NCBI RefSeq assembly: GCF_963675165.1
Contig: NC_087378.1
Coordinates: 5,265,205 to 5,329,204, forward strand
Reading direction: 5' to 3'
DNA: 64,000 nucleotides
DNA from: Halichondria panicea
Taxonomy: Eukaryota; Porifera; Demospongiae; Suberitida; Halichondriidae
Numbering within the stretch: position 1 is the first letter of the stretch; every line of letters starts with the position of its first letter. Both the position numbers and the translations under genes were made by a program. The notes under the pieces were generated by a model. It made no database searches. It saw only the letters and a program-made list of their open reading frames with translations, and was not told where the DNA came from. Positions 52,705 to 64,000 of this stretch are shown here, piece after piece.

Positions 52705-55700
52705 ATGGAAGCTGTAGCTGATTCTTTGAGAAAAGAAGAACTCTCTCGTTTTCCTGAGCCTGTGATTTGGAAGTTTGGCTATGGCACTGCTGGATTTAGA
52801 GACAAGTTAGCATAATTGTTACATTCAATGAAAAATATATTATTAGATTTATAAACTAATGTCTTTTAGGGCCGATCGACTGGACAGAGTTGTATTTCGG
52901 ATGGGAATTCTTGCTGGCCTGAGGTCAAAGTGCACTGGGGGTACGTTCAGGCTCTCTAAACCATTCCTGCAGAGAATAATTACTGTTGATCGAGTAATTA
53001 CTGTTGTGCTTTCTATAATTATGCACAGTGTGGCACAGCAATGTTAAGGCGACCCTATAAGAGCAAAAGTATGCACACAAACAATATAGTGCTCTACGTA
53101 CCTGCAATGAGTTAATGCGTTTGTATGACATTATCATGTGGCTTGTACAGTTGACTAATTACCCCGTGCGTGCGTAGAGTGATTGGTGTGTGTTGTGTCG
53201 GTTTGTGTGTGTGGACACAAAAGTGACTGTTTAAGCGAACTAGACACTTTTGTGGACTTCTTTAACTGCTAATGGTGCTAATGAGCCAGTAGTCTAGAGA
53301 GTTGGCAATCTTCGAAGGCGACAAAAAAACCCTGTTTTCTAATCTTTGCTTTATAGATTCACGATCATTCCCCCCATAAATGATAATTTATAATAAGGTC
53401 ATGAACATTTTACCACTATATCCAGGGTGTATTCTTATTAATAGAATTATCTGCTATAACATGCAAAGATTAAAGGCGTAAGCAGTCAACCCACGAAATA
53501 GATTCAATGAAATGCTTTTAGAGGCCATTCTACAAAATTTAAGTGCCTCAAAAATTCGCACTATACAGTAGTGTGTAAAATAAATTTCATCATACAAATT
53601 CGTAAATAAACAGGCAGAGGAACAATACGTCAGACCACGTGGATAGTGGTATAATGTTCATGACCACAATGACAGCCTTCAAAGACACTAGTTGCATAAT
53701 TGTGCTGCAGCAGTGTTGCTTCCTTTAGCTCTGTTTCTATATAGGCAAAGAGGCTGTTTAAGGAGGCCTTCCAAACAGCTAGGAAGAGTGGTTGGCTCTT
53801 CATAAAAACATTAAGTAGAACTAAGTGAATAACTTCCCGTGTGTCAAGTATAAGCTTTCAGGTTTTTTTATTAGCTTCCTTCTTATCTTCAGCAATGACT
53901 TCTTGTGGAACATAAAAGGCAAGATTTGGCAGCAGATTACGCCATATAATTATTACCACAGGAGACCCACAGGAACACATATGCCTTTCCTATAACATCT
54001 GTAGCCTACGGTGTAGGGTGTCGTCAAGTAGCTTATCTCTAGAGACTTGGCTTGACATAATAATGGGCGTAAGCCAAAGCGGAACTTGGTCATCTTTGCA
54101 CAATACTCATATAATGATGTAATACAAAATAATGCGGTTTTATTTTACTGGCAATATCCACAAATAATTTATATGGATTACTCCTCTTTGGAGTAATGTA
54201 CTTCTGCACTGTGATTGATCACTCAATACAGTGCAGAAGTAATGTCATGTGGCATATTTCGCCCTAGCCTCGATTCCAGGCTGCCCTCAAACTGGGATCA
54301 GCGGCCTGGTATGCATTGTATGCGCATGCGTGTACATTACCCCCAAAAGGAGTAATCCAAATTGTTGATTGGTACTTGACCAGTCGATCCCTTCCCCTGC
54401 GGATGCGGGACCGGCAGCGAATCTACGAAATGAATAAGTACTGGGTTGTTATGGTTCGACAAAAATAATATTGCATTTCTACTTTTGCTCTGTCTGCAGC
54501 TACCATCGGTGTAGTTGTCACTGCATCACATAATCCAGTTGAGGTATGTATTGATCAAATTCATATTTTAGCGTCTAACTCTTCTAACTGTTTAGGACAA
54601 TGGCGTGAAGGTTGTGGACCCTCTTGGGGAGATGCTTGCAAGGGAGTGGGAAATATTTGCTAATCAAATGGCTAATGCAAGGTAGCCTCTTGTCAATAAT
54701 TATTATAATTATGCTAAGAGTGCAGTGCTTTTCAAAGATGATTGTTGGAGTGAGTACTCGCACAATAACAAGCCACTAAAAACCACAAAGCTAGACCAGA
54801 CAACCTTGTGGTTTAGCAGAGGAGGTCCGACAGGCACAGTGCAGCTCAAGTAATTAGCCTCTAATTACACCAGGCAAAAACATGCGATGTGGGTGGGCAT
54901 GGGCGGATAATCAAAGGCTAATTACTTGAGTTGCACCGCGCCTGTCGTACCTCCTCTAGTGGTTTAGTGGTGTGAGTACAGTAGTGAGTGCTGACTCTAC
55001 TGAGCACACTTCAACATTCAATTTTGTCAACCTACTTGAAAAGCACTGTTTTTACTCATCTTCTCAAGCCATTACATTAAGCCATACTTGCAGCCCTGAT
55101 GAACTTGGATCGGTCATTGCTGAGATTGCACGGACTACTGGACTGGACATCACCTCCACTGGTCAAGTTGCATGTGCTAGGGACACTAGGTATGTAGTTT
55201 TCTGGCGTAGGTTAGTGGCTGGAGGCGTAATCCTAGGGCATCCAATATCTCCTTCTTCGATTTGCATCAGGATAGTATCTAGCTGTAGCCAATTTTTCGT
55301 TAACACAATTGCAAAGCCTTCCATTGATATAGCACTGTTCAGCCAATTATTTTTTTTGTAGACCAAGTGGTAAACGTCTCTTGAAGCATCTGCTGAAGGG
55401 GGTAGAGCTTACTGGGGTCGATGGAAGAGACTATGGTAAGTCAAATACCCTCGCATCCTGACACTGTAAGAGGCTGTATAACAGTCAAGTTATATCACTA
55501 ATTAAAAATGTGCATGACTCACGACAGTAGTTGGTTTGATTATAGTACTCAGTTGATTTCCCTCTCTTGAAGCTCACACACCACATGCACATGCTAGGTC
55601 TCCTCACTACGCCACAGCTGCACTACATGGTGCGCTGCATCAACACAAATGAAGCATTTGGAGTTCCAACAGAAGATGGGTACTACCAGAAGCTAGCCAT

Positions 55701-58700
55701 GTCTTTCAAGGATCTCTTACCCAAGGTGGCTGGTCACTATGTAACTACATGCTCACTGTTCAGTCAGTTTGAGAGTTAAGATAGTGTTGTTCTTGTTCGA
55801 ACAATTGAATAGCCTTAAATCGAATTAAAAGCAGTTTTGAGAGATGTTAGAAGTCGTGTGATACCAACACTTGCTCTTAATACAATCTTCACAGGCATGT
55901 ACTTATTTTATTAACACTGGACTCACCTATAGGCAGGTCCATGACTAGTTTATTTTTGATTCCAGGTTCTGCCTTCCACTGCCCCCAGAGTCAGGCTGGA
56001 TGGTGCCAATGGTGTGGGAGCTGACAAAGCGAGGAAGTTGGTACAGGTTATTCAAGCTACTGCCGGGAACATAATTGATATTGAGGTGTTTAATGATGGC
56101 ACTTCCGGCACTCTAAATGAAAACGTATGCTACAACCGTGGGTTTACAATGTTGACATACATGTGTTATTGCTATATCAGTATGTATGTCCACCATTGTC
56201 TAATCTGCAACCACCCAGGCTTTGCTAGGTAATTAATTTTGTTGTAGCCAGCTAGTACTTTTCCCAGATTATGAGTTGTTCTCCTGCTACATGCATAAGA
56301 ACAGTGTGGAGCTGACTATGTGAAGACTCAGCAGAAGGCACCGATGGGGATGGAGGTTAACCAGGGAGAGAGGTGTGTCTCATTTGATGGAGATGCAGAC
56401 AGAATTGTTTTCTTTTATATGGATTCAGGTGAATGTGCCAAATAGGAGCGTGTATGTAGTTCTAACTTTGGTTTAAAGGCTTACAACTCACTGAAGTCAT
56501 TGCCACTATTCTTGTCTAATTCTCGGCAGTTCAAAAATTCCATTTACTTGATGGTGACAAGATAGCAACGTTGGTAAGTGGATCCCCAGTGCTCAACAAG
56601 TTATAATTATATTTACCTGTTTCAGGCAGCTGTTTTTATCTATGAACGCTTGAGGATGTTGAAGACAGATCTTTCACTTGGTGAGCCCTTTAATGCGCTT
56701 AATTTCTAATACACATAATTATAGCTCTGTGTATTGGTTTTAGCATGAGGTTCATGGGTGAAATTGTGTTCAACAGTAGATCTATTGCAGCGTTTTTTGT
56801 GTGTTCAATTCTTTTCCCACTGAAGGCTGTACAAACCATTATTGTATTCAGGTGTTGTGCAGACGGCTTATGCCAATGGAAGTGCTACAAACTATCTCAA
56901 CCAAAGTGTAAGCACTTTTACAAAGACCATGCATAGATAGAGGGATTGGAAATGGAAGTACCATCCGTGTATCTCCGTGGTTTTAATCGAGGCTTAACGT
57001 GGAAGGCTAATATGAATAATTCATAAGAATTGTTTGGCTTAACGTGGAAGGCTACCATGAATAATTCATAAGAATTGTTTTGCTGTCTGTAAAAAATCCA
57101 AGAGCAGTTCTAAATTAAAACATAAAGTTTTATCTCATAATTGAGGCCATTTGGGACACAGCATACCTTAGTTCCTTAGCTATAACATAGGTACTATAGA
57201 AACACAAGCATGAAGAGGCGCTCTAGTTACTTCGAAAATCGAGATTATATTTTCTTCGTTTCCAAATAATGATACCTACCACCAGAAAGCATGTGATTCA
57301 GTAATGGGGGTAGTTCTGAGATGTATGCAATACGTTTCCCGGGCTTTCGCGCAAGTTATGAAGAGATACAAGGATGGTCCCAGAGCCACTACGTAGACTT
57401 GTAAACATCGCGTGAATCGCTTCCGTTTCCAATCCCTCTTCTCTTCTATCTATGGTTGCATGTAGTACCCAACAGTCATACATGTACTTCTCACTTACTA
57501 AATTTAATAAGTCTCCTGTGTTTGAGAGATTCTCCACCTCAGAACATCCCTGTGGTGTGTGCTCTAACTGGAGTGAAGCATCTCCACCACAAAGCAGTGG
57601 AATATGACATAGGAGTGTACTTTGAGGCGAACGGTCATGGCACGGTTGTATTCAGTGACCAAGCTTTGGAGACATTCACAAAAGCTGCTGAGGATGGCCG
57701 ATTGAGTGAGGAAGAGAAGGAGGCAGGGAGGCAATTGCTGGCTCTCTCTAGGCTTATCAACCAGACAGTGGGAGACTCATTATCAGACATGCTGCTGGTA
57801 GAGATCATATTGATGCATAAAGGGGTACGTTTGCTCATAAGTATGTATAAGTGCTGTGTGTAGGGTACACATTCTGTTATTATGCTACTATACACTACAA
57901 TTATACCAGTTGTGTGGACTGAGTATATATAAAGGGCGTAGGCAACCTCAAAACTCACCAGAATTCACATAAGACCACCTAATTAAACAATAACTTTCCA
58001 GCCGGCGATATTACATACTAACATGACCTTTTTTTAGCAAAATTTCCTGGTGATTTTCCACCCTCTATTCTCAAAATCCTGTAGTGTCGACACCCTGATA
58101 TTATATTCTGTGCACTGAATCACAGTGTCTCAACTGATCAAGATCAAATGTTGCCAATACAATTATGCAAATGCCATTTATTAATTTTTGTACATTGAGA
58201 GTTGGAACATTTGGTGCTCCATTGACAGATGTTTTTTGCCTGTCCAGTGGGGCTGCTCGGAATGGAATGTCATGTACACAGACCTACCTAACAGGCAACT
58301 CAAGGTGCAGGTCAAAGATCGTATGGTAGTCAAGACAACTGACTTTGACAGGAAGTGCACTTCACCTGAGGGCCTTCAAGAGCAAATTGATGCACTGGTT
58401 TTCCAGGAAACGGGAGGAAGATCATTTGTCAGGTGAAGAAACACTCTAGTGAAATAACACAATAATTATTAGTGTGCAATTCGATTTTTTGCTAATAAGG
58501 CCTTTTGCTTCTGTATGGTTGCTTACAGACCGTCTGGGACAGAAGATGTGGTGAGAGTGTATGCTGAAGCAGAAAAAAGGGTAAATAATGTGTTTCAGTT
58601 AGAGACTAATAATTATTATTTTGCTGCAAGTTTTAAGTTGTTAACGGGAGACTTGCTAATTGCTGAATTTGTCATCTTGAAGTACTAATTTTAGTCAGGT

Positions 58701-60304
58701 ATCTTCCCTATTTTATGGTTCCGTACAGAATGTCAATAAATGAAAAAAATTGCTGTAAGGCCACACAAACTTAATCGCTTGTTTCTCAGGCCCTCCCGCT
58801 TCGTTTTTTTCACCACGCTTGGATCCTTTTATTTGCTCCAGCTACTTCAATATAATTATGGTAATGATTGCCAGGTTTAAAATTAAAATCATCTCATCAC
58901 ATGATGGCACCTCGTGCCTTTCCTGACTTGTGCTTGATATTAATATATGAAAGTGGGCTCCTGTTAATTTTATAGGTACTATTAAAGCAGAGCTAGCTGA
59001 ATTTATATGCTATTTTGTGTGTACTGACATGTAAGGAAGTGTGACCGGAAGTTTTTGCCCCACCCCCCAAAAAAACCTCCTTTCCTCCCCTCTTCGTTTT
59101 TAGTAGAATATGCCTGAGAAACAAGTGATCAAGTTTGTGTGGCCTAAGTATATATATTATAGGAGAGCTTTAATGCCCATCGATACTAAATCTCTACTAT
59201 AATCCTAGGAGGCATTATTATAATGCATCTACATTAAAAATTTCCCCAGGTATATAGGAGAGCTGTAATGACAATGGGCACTAAACTCTATACTTTAATT
59301 AGGGATCATTAATTTTAATGCCTGGCACTAAATCTCAATATTATTTGTGCAGGAGCGCAATGCCTAAGGGCACTAAATCTCTCCTATAATAATATGGGAG
59401 GGACAAATCATATGTTTATTCACTCACTCAAGGGTATCTTCCACCAACTGCACCAGTTTGTGCTTGCCTTCCAATTCCCTTGCATGGCTTATGTTTCAAG
59501 CTGTATAGTCTTTCAATAGTGCTGACTTTCCCAAGCTGATGAGAGCGGTTCGTCACCACATAAAACTTTTATACTTAATAAAGCTCTACGTGTGGCTTTG
59601 AGTGGACATTAGCCACGGAATGGCATAAGTAACGGAATGGCATAAGTAGCATAAATTCTCTGCTTTAGGGAAAACTTAGTACCCTCAATTATTACCCATA
59701 TTATTATAGGAGAGACTTAGCCCTCAGTCATTAAGAACTTTCCATGTTATTTAGGAGTGCAGGGCACACCAATTAAATGATTCCTAGTAAAGGGAGCATT
59801 TAATACAAGGGGCATTACTAATAGGAGAAACTTAGTGACCTCAGTAATTATCTCCCATATTATTATAGTGCCAGTATAATAAGGAGAAGTTTTGATTCAA
59901 GACAGTATAATATTTCAGACGGACAACTATGGATTATAATTATACTACTCTCATACCAAATGTGACAATTGTCAATTCGGAGATAAGTTATAATAGTATG
60001 AGCTTTATTGCTTTAGTGCCCATTGGCATTAAAGCTCTTCTATAATACCTGGGGAAATTTTTTTAATGCACATGCATTATCATAATGCCTCTTAGTGTAT
60101 AGAGATTTAGTGCCGATGGGCAAGCTCTCCTATATACTTTAGGAAATTTTTTCATTTAGTGACATTTTATCCTGACTCGTATTTTATTATGTCATGCTGA
60201 AAGTGAATCTCCTTTCATAGGCTGCTGCTGACAAATTGGCTGTGGAAGTTGCACAACAGGTGTACAAGTTGGCTGGAGGTATTGGAGGTGTTCCTTGTCT
60301 ATAG
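52705..60304 (+). CDS. PGM3: Phosphoacetylglucosamine mutase
   Basis: Sixteen exons: 52705-52805, 52870-52940, 54500-54543, 54596-54681, 55094-55189, 55362-55435, 55598-55725, 55966-56124, 56305-56428, 56530-56573, 56626-56680, 56852-56907, 57543-57824, 58248-58432, 58529-58580, 60221-60304. All in phase; 546 residues (human 542). The enzyme converts GlcNAc-6-phosphate to GlcNAc-1-phosphate on the way to UDP-GlcNAc. Signatures: [20 protein letters not shown], active-site TASHNP (Ser67), [19 protein letters not shown], the metal loop [10 protein letters not shown] (Asp281/283/285), [20 protein letters not shown], the sugar-binding EANGHGT, and the phosphate loop [15 protein letters not shown]. 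All catalytic residues are intact. The last coding exon lies 1.6 kb away behind a large inverted repeat. Introns 2, 12 and 15 carry repeats. Confidence 0.97.
54175..54358. repeat. Inverted-repeat element in PGM3 intron 2
   Basis: GGATTACTCCTCTTTGGAGT at the left, AAAAGGAGTAATCC at the right. An internal hairpin pairs ACTTCTGCACTG with CAGTGCAGAAGT. About 184 bases. Intron 2 (52941-54499) also has a family C-like fragment at 53430-53570 and otherwise nothing definable. Confidence 0.8.
54817..54960. repeat. Inverted-repeat element, family G
   Basis: Left CAGAGGAGGTCCGACAGGC, right GCGCCTGTCGTACCTCCTCT. The inner arms are also paired (CAAGTAATTAGCC against GGCTAATTACTTG). Similar ends appear near 130, 19955 and 27190. 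In PGM3 intron 4. Confidence 0.8.
56932..57455. repeat. Inverted-repeat element, family F, with internal 45-base tandem
   Basis: Left CATAGATAGAGGGATTGGAA, right TTCCAATCCCTCTTCTCTTC. Inside, 56991-57035 and 57036-57080 are near-identical direct repeats (GGCTTAACGTGGAAGGCTA). In PGM3 intron 12. Confidence 0.85.
59150..60136. repeat. One-kilobase inverted repeat in PGM3 intron 15
   Basis: Left arm about 59157-59300 (TATAGGAGAGCTTTAATGCC, AAATTTCCCCAGGTATATAG), right arm about 60004-60136 carrying the inverse (AATACCTGGGGAAATTT, CAAGCTCTCCTATATAC). The loop of about 700 bases repeats AGGAGAG.CTTAG and CACTAAATCT words in both orientations. AT-rich, no coding capacity. Rest of the intron: 58621-58686 resembles 60338-60592. 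Confidence 0.8.
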
Positions 60305-60665
60305 GCAATCATGTTAGAGACTGATAATTATGCTTTAATGTCTCATTTTTGCAAGTTTTTAACAGGAGACATGCGTTAATCTGTTAATTGTTGAATTTGC
60401 CATCTTCAGTAATAATTATGCGTTAGTCTGTTAATTGGTGAATTTGCCAAATTCAGAGATTAACAGACTAGCGCAAGTTTTTTCATTACAGTGCTAGAGG
60501 AATTATGCTACTTCAATGTCTCATTTTTGAGTTATTAACGGGAGACTTGCGTTAATCTGTTGATTGCTGAATTTGCCATCTTCAGTAATAGTGCTATAGG
60601 TACGTATATATATGGTATAGCAGAGCAGTTTTGGTCCATACAGCTAGTATTTTATCCGGCTGAGT
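60305..60665. repeat. Spacer PGM3/surface protein with duplicated sequence
   Basis: Two direct copies, 60338-60416 and 60516-60592, share AATGTCTCATTTTTG and GCGTTAATCTGTT, and end GCCATCTTCAGTAATA. A third, shorter copy lies in PGM3 intron 15 at 58621-58686. An inverted version (AGATTAACAGACTAGCGCAA) sits between them. This is the 3' flank of PGM3 and the 5' flank of the next gene. Confidence 0.75.
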
Positions 60666-63600
60666 ATGTTCTTTCTAGTGTTGCTATTATTGGCTAATGC
60701 CATTCCAAGTCACTACTGTTCTACTGTTGAAAGCATATCTTGCTCATCAGAAGTAACTCCAAGTGGTAGTTTTTCCTGTGTCGGGGTGCCAATCCAATGT
60801 ACTCTAACATTGAATGCTACGATTTGCAACGATGATGGAAGTGTCACTCATCTTACCAATGGCGATTTAACTGTTCACATCACAGAAATCTCGTTGAGTA
60901 CGCCACCATTTTTGATTAATCAGACTGGCACTACTGTAGTGGTCACAGCAGACTACTTACCGACACAAGACACCAGCATGCTTGATGTCACTATCACCTC
61001 GACTAATCTGAACTGCGGCTTTGATGTAGTGTCCGGCCCCTTATTGGTTGCACCTTCAGCCAGCTGCAACTATCCTGTCTCTTTCGGTTTCATCAGTAGC
61101 TCACCAAGCTCACAAAACCACACTATCAATGGAGGAGAAATAATAACAGTCAATTTGGGATTAGCTGTAACGGACTCATTGGCAGTCGAAAACGTAACTT
61201 TTGCGTACAATCTAATACATCCTGCATTGAGATTTGTTTCCGAAAACACGACAACTTCTAACCTTGAAACTGCTGTCACCTCTCCAATAACTTCTGGTGA
61301 TGATTATCATAGTCTTCTCACAAGCTCTTTTACACCACTTGTATTGCTTTCGTCCTTGGTCCAAGGTGATAATGTAACGGTGAACCTGCACTTCCAAGTG
61401 CAGCCGTATGTGCTACCACAGTCAACCTTGTACGTATCTCTCCATGTATTCTATCATCACAGAACATTTTCAAGCTATAGTCTGAAACAGAACATCAATC
61501 AACTGAGAAATTACACTGTCTCTGAAGTGACAGTCGGAAATGTCACAATCGATCTGCCTTATTACGACCCTCAGAATTATGAACCAGACACGTTTCCGTC
61601 ACAGGAAGGAGATATTTTCATTGTAAAAATCCCAATTTTAGTACCTTGTGTTTCAACTGATCTCACGCTAAACATTTTGTTACCAGAGTTTTGGTCGGAT
61701 TTCTTCACCAGATATAATGTTACTGTAACTAATGTGACTTTAGTGGCTCCTTCCAACTTAATGTCAATTCCTCATCTTTGCGACTACACTGACCTAAATG
61801 CAAGCAGATGTGATTTCGATGAGCTCTCAGGAACTGGACCAGTAACACTGATGACTTATTTTCTTGAGCAGTGGGCAGTGGGGGATGACAATATTACCGT
61901 AACAACTGGTCCACTCATGTACAATATCACCACTGGCTCAATTTGTGCTAGTACAAGTCCACCAAGTACCTGCAACTGTATTGATGAGGAAATTCAGATA
62001 TTTCTCACAGTGCTCGTTCTAACTGACATGATTTGTGAGAACCAGACTATATCAGACAATATCACGACCACTCTAAACCACACCGCAGACATGACAACAT
62101 GGCTATCACCGACACCTACCCACACAAAGCCGACAATAATTCAATATCAGGACGTGTTCTCGTTTCTACATGCTGTCAATGCGAGTACCCCAGCCATTAG
62201 TCTTCCCATAAGCTCTCATAGAGGAGATGCAGGTGACCCTTTCACAGTAACCTTTGGTGTTGGACATAATGGCGAGTATTCCAAGTTCACGGCCTACGAT
62301 TTGAACTATACATTCAGTATTGATATGCGGCTTGATCCAGAGGAGAAGATTTTGATATGCTTCTTTGATGTGCGCACTGATCCAATTATGTGTGAAGAAG
62401 TTCCATTCGTTGATTATACCATTGTGCGAGAAGGATTCCATGAAATGTCAGTTGTAGTTGTACTGGTTATATAGATCTCGTGGATTGCAATGTATTTTAT
62501 TTTAGACAGTTTTGTGTATGCGATTGGTATAATTATGTGTTTTGAATCTTAGCCCTGTAATGAGAATTGTCTCTATCCATTGCAGTTTTACTCTCCACGT
62601 CCATCGTGTTGAGCTCACACTGAATGTGACAGTCATTCAAGAGGTTGCTCCGGGTATTAGCTTCTGTAATCCAGGAGACACTATCTTTGAAGCACTACCA
62701 GACAATTATACGCTGAACATTTCCCCTCTAGTTTGTACCAACTCATCTTGCGGTAGTGTCAAAATTGATCCAGTGATCCTCTATCCCTGGGTAGTGCATT
62801 GGAGTAATGTACCATGTACAGCTACAGAGGACATAGTTAACCAAGCAATTAATCAACACCATGTTACAATTGAGGAACAGTTTAATACAACTATTGAAGC
62901 TTGTATGCCAGAGTGCTTCACAGGTGTCAACCTCTATGTGTCTATACCAGCTCACAATGGTGTGCCTAAATTGACTGTGGATGATGCGTATGTGACGTTT
63001 ATTGGTTCTGAACTTTACCATACCACACTCTTTAAAGGGGATGGTAAGTGCATACGCTCTTGGTACAACTTATAATGATATCTATTTTATCTACGCAGCT
63101 CTGGCTACTGCTGATAATATCACTGTAACTTCTGATGGATCCATGGTGAGATTTTTCTTCGGTCCTGAAGTTTTAGTGCCTAAGGACAATATTTTGATTG
63201 CGGATGAGCAATGTTTTGAAATTGGGCTTCTCTGGACGGTCGCAAACACCCCAGTCTTCCATGGCGACACTTTTCACTACTCTGCATACGTTGAGACAGA
63301 TTTTGGGATTAGGACAAGCATACAGAGAAATACTCTGAAGGTACGTATTCCAATACACTGTAATACCAAGGGCGTATAAAAGAAGAGAGGGCATGCAACT
63401 CCACTATCAGTACACGTAGCTAGCAGAGTTCAAACGTGGGCGGAGGAATGTGTGCATTTGCATGAAGTGCTAAAAAAGAAATTTCGCACATTCAACCGCC
63501 CACGTTTGAACTCAGGAGTTGCATACCCTCTTTTATTTTAAACGCCCTTGGTAACACCCATGACATATAGTATTTTGCTCCACACCTTTCTATGTACGTG

Positions 63601-64000
63601 CTAATTGTGTATGAATTAGCATGCGCTTTTTACTACCTGTTGATTAGTGTGAAATTTGCAATATTTGAGTAAAAAAGTGATTCTTACGTTTATAGGTGGT
63701 GGAGCCTGATTTGATAACAATACCTTCAATTCCTGGTATCCATGATGCTGGAGACACTGTGACTTCAGTCATCGTTGTGAAGCACTCTTCTGTGACTCCC
63801 CTCACATGTGGTTTCAGACTCAATCTGACAGTGACCTACCCAACTGAGTACTTGTACCTGAACGATAGTGACATTAACTCAACAGTACTCCTACTGAATG
63901 GAGAAACTCGGCTTTACTCAGTTTCACTGGACGTAGCTGCTGGTACGGTGGTATTTAGTACTGATGAACTGCAAATAAATGACAATCTCGAAGTAACTAC
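60666..64000 (+). CDS. Secreted or surface repeat protein, 5' part only
   Basis: Exons: 60666-62446, 62586-63043, 63099-63340, 63696-64000 (continues past the window). Phases agree; at least 928 residues. A clear signal peptide (MFFLVLLLLANAIPSHYC) is followed by beta-strand-rich, Cys-poor sequence with dozens of N-glycosylation sites (NVT, NIT, NTT). A degenerate motif recurs: GGEIITVNLGLAVTDS, QEGDIFIVKIPILV, AGDPFTVTFGVGHNGE and AGDTVTSVIVVKHSS, each followed by LxLNxTFP-like strands. This suggests tandem Ig-like or DUF11-like beta-sandwich modules of about 150-250 residues. I do not recognise a family. An adhesive or extracellular-matrix role is inferred from architecture only. The first exon must splice at AT/GTCAGT (62446) to keep the frame into 62586. 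Whether a transmembrane anchor follows cannot be seen. Confidence 0.75.
63364..63553. repeat. Hairpin element in the intron of the surface protein gene
   Basis: TACCAAGGGCGTATAAAAGA at the left and AACGCCCTTGGTAA at the right. The arms continue with GAGGGCATGCAACTCC against GGAGTTGCATACCCTC, then GTTCAAACGTGGGCGG against CCGCCCACGTTTGAAC. About 190 bases and nearly one continuous stem. Confidence 0.9.

Noticed and set aside
54972..55361. 129-codon frame proposed as a PGM3 exon as a whole
   Set aside because: Only 55094-55189 is needed, in a different frame, to give [13 protein letters not shown]...RDTR; the longer frame reads through an intron and does not match the family.

Overview
This window is eukaryotic and reads as the compact, intron-rich genome of an early-branching animal, most likely a sponge (inference). 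Animal-type genes are present: an Ig-containing receptor tyrosine kinase, BTB-BACK-Kelch, KCMF1, AMBRA1, UVSSA and CDC25. Introns are mostly 50-1500 bases, spacers are short, and small inverted-repeat transposon relics sit in introns and intergenic DNA. All gene models below were assembled by eye: exons were joined at GT-AG sites (three GC-AG and one AT-AC) with the reading phase checked at every junction.

Layout, left to right. LMAN2/VIP36-type lectin, 3' end beyond the window (minus, 483-1905). UVSSA (plus, 2072-7899). A DH-domain RhoGEF (minus, 8228-12431). TAF1B, a Pol I factor (minus, 13146-21231). A Kelch-like protein (plus, 21690-28486). CDC25 phosphatase (plus, 28991-32241). A four-pass membrane protein I do not recognise (minus, 32654-34109). 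KCMF1 E3 ligase (plus, 34537-40417). An Ig-like receptor tyrosine kinase (plus, 40712-47263). A compact AMBRA1-like WD40 protein (minus, 48190-52439). PGM3, phosphoacetylglucosamine mutase (plus, 52705-60304). A secreted or surface beta-sandwich repeat protein, 5' part only (plus, 60666 to the window end).

Four gene pairs are head to head across 166, 458, 427 and 265 bases: LMAN2/UVSSA, TAF1B/KLHL, tetraspan/KCMF1 and AMBRA1/PGM3. They probably share bidirectional promoters. The first carries a duplicated TGAGTCAGC plus DR1 module and the last carries another DR1-like site. The genes do not form one pathway, but several are linked functionally: DNA repair and cell cycle (UVSSA, CDC25, AMBRA1), ubiquitin ligase adaptors (KLHL, KCMF1, AMBRA1), and glycan synthesis and trafficking (PGM3, LMAN2).

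The most notable observations are an AT-AC (U12-type) intron in KCMF1 with a matching branch site, a roughly 300-residue kinase insert in the receptor kinase, an AMBRA1 that is one third of the vertebrate length, a TAF1B twice the human length, and a set of short inverted-repeat families. I found no tRNA, rRNA, CRISPR array or intact transposase gene.
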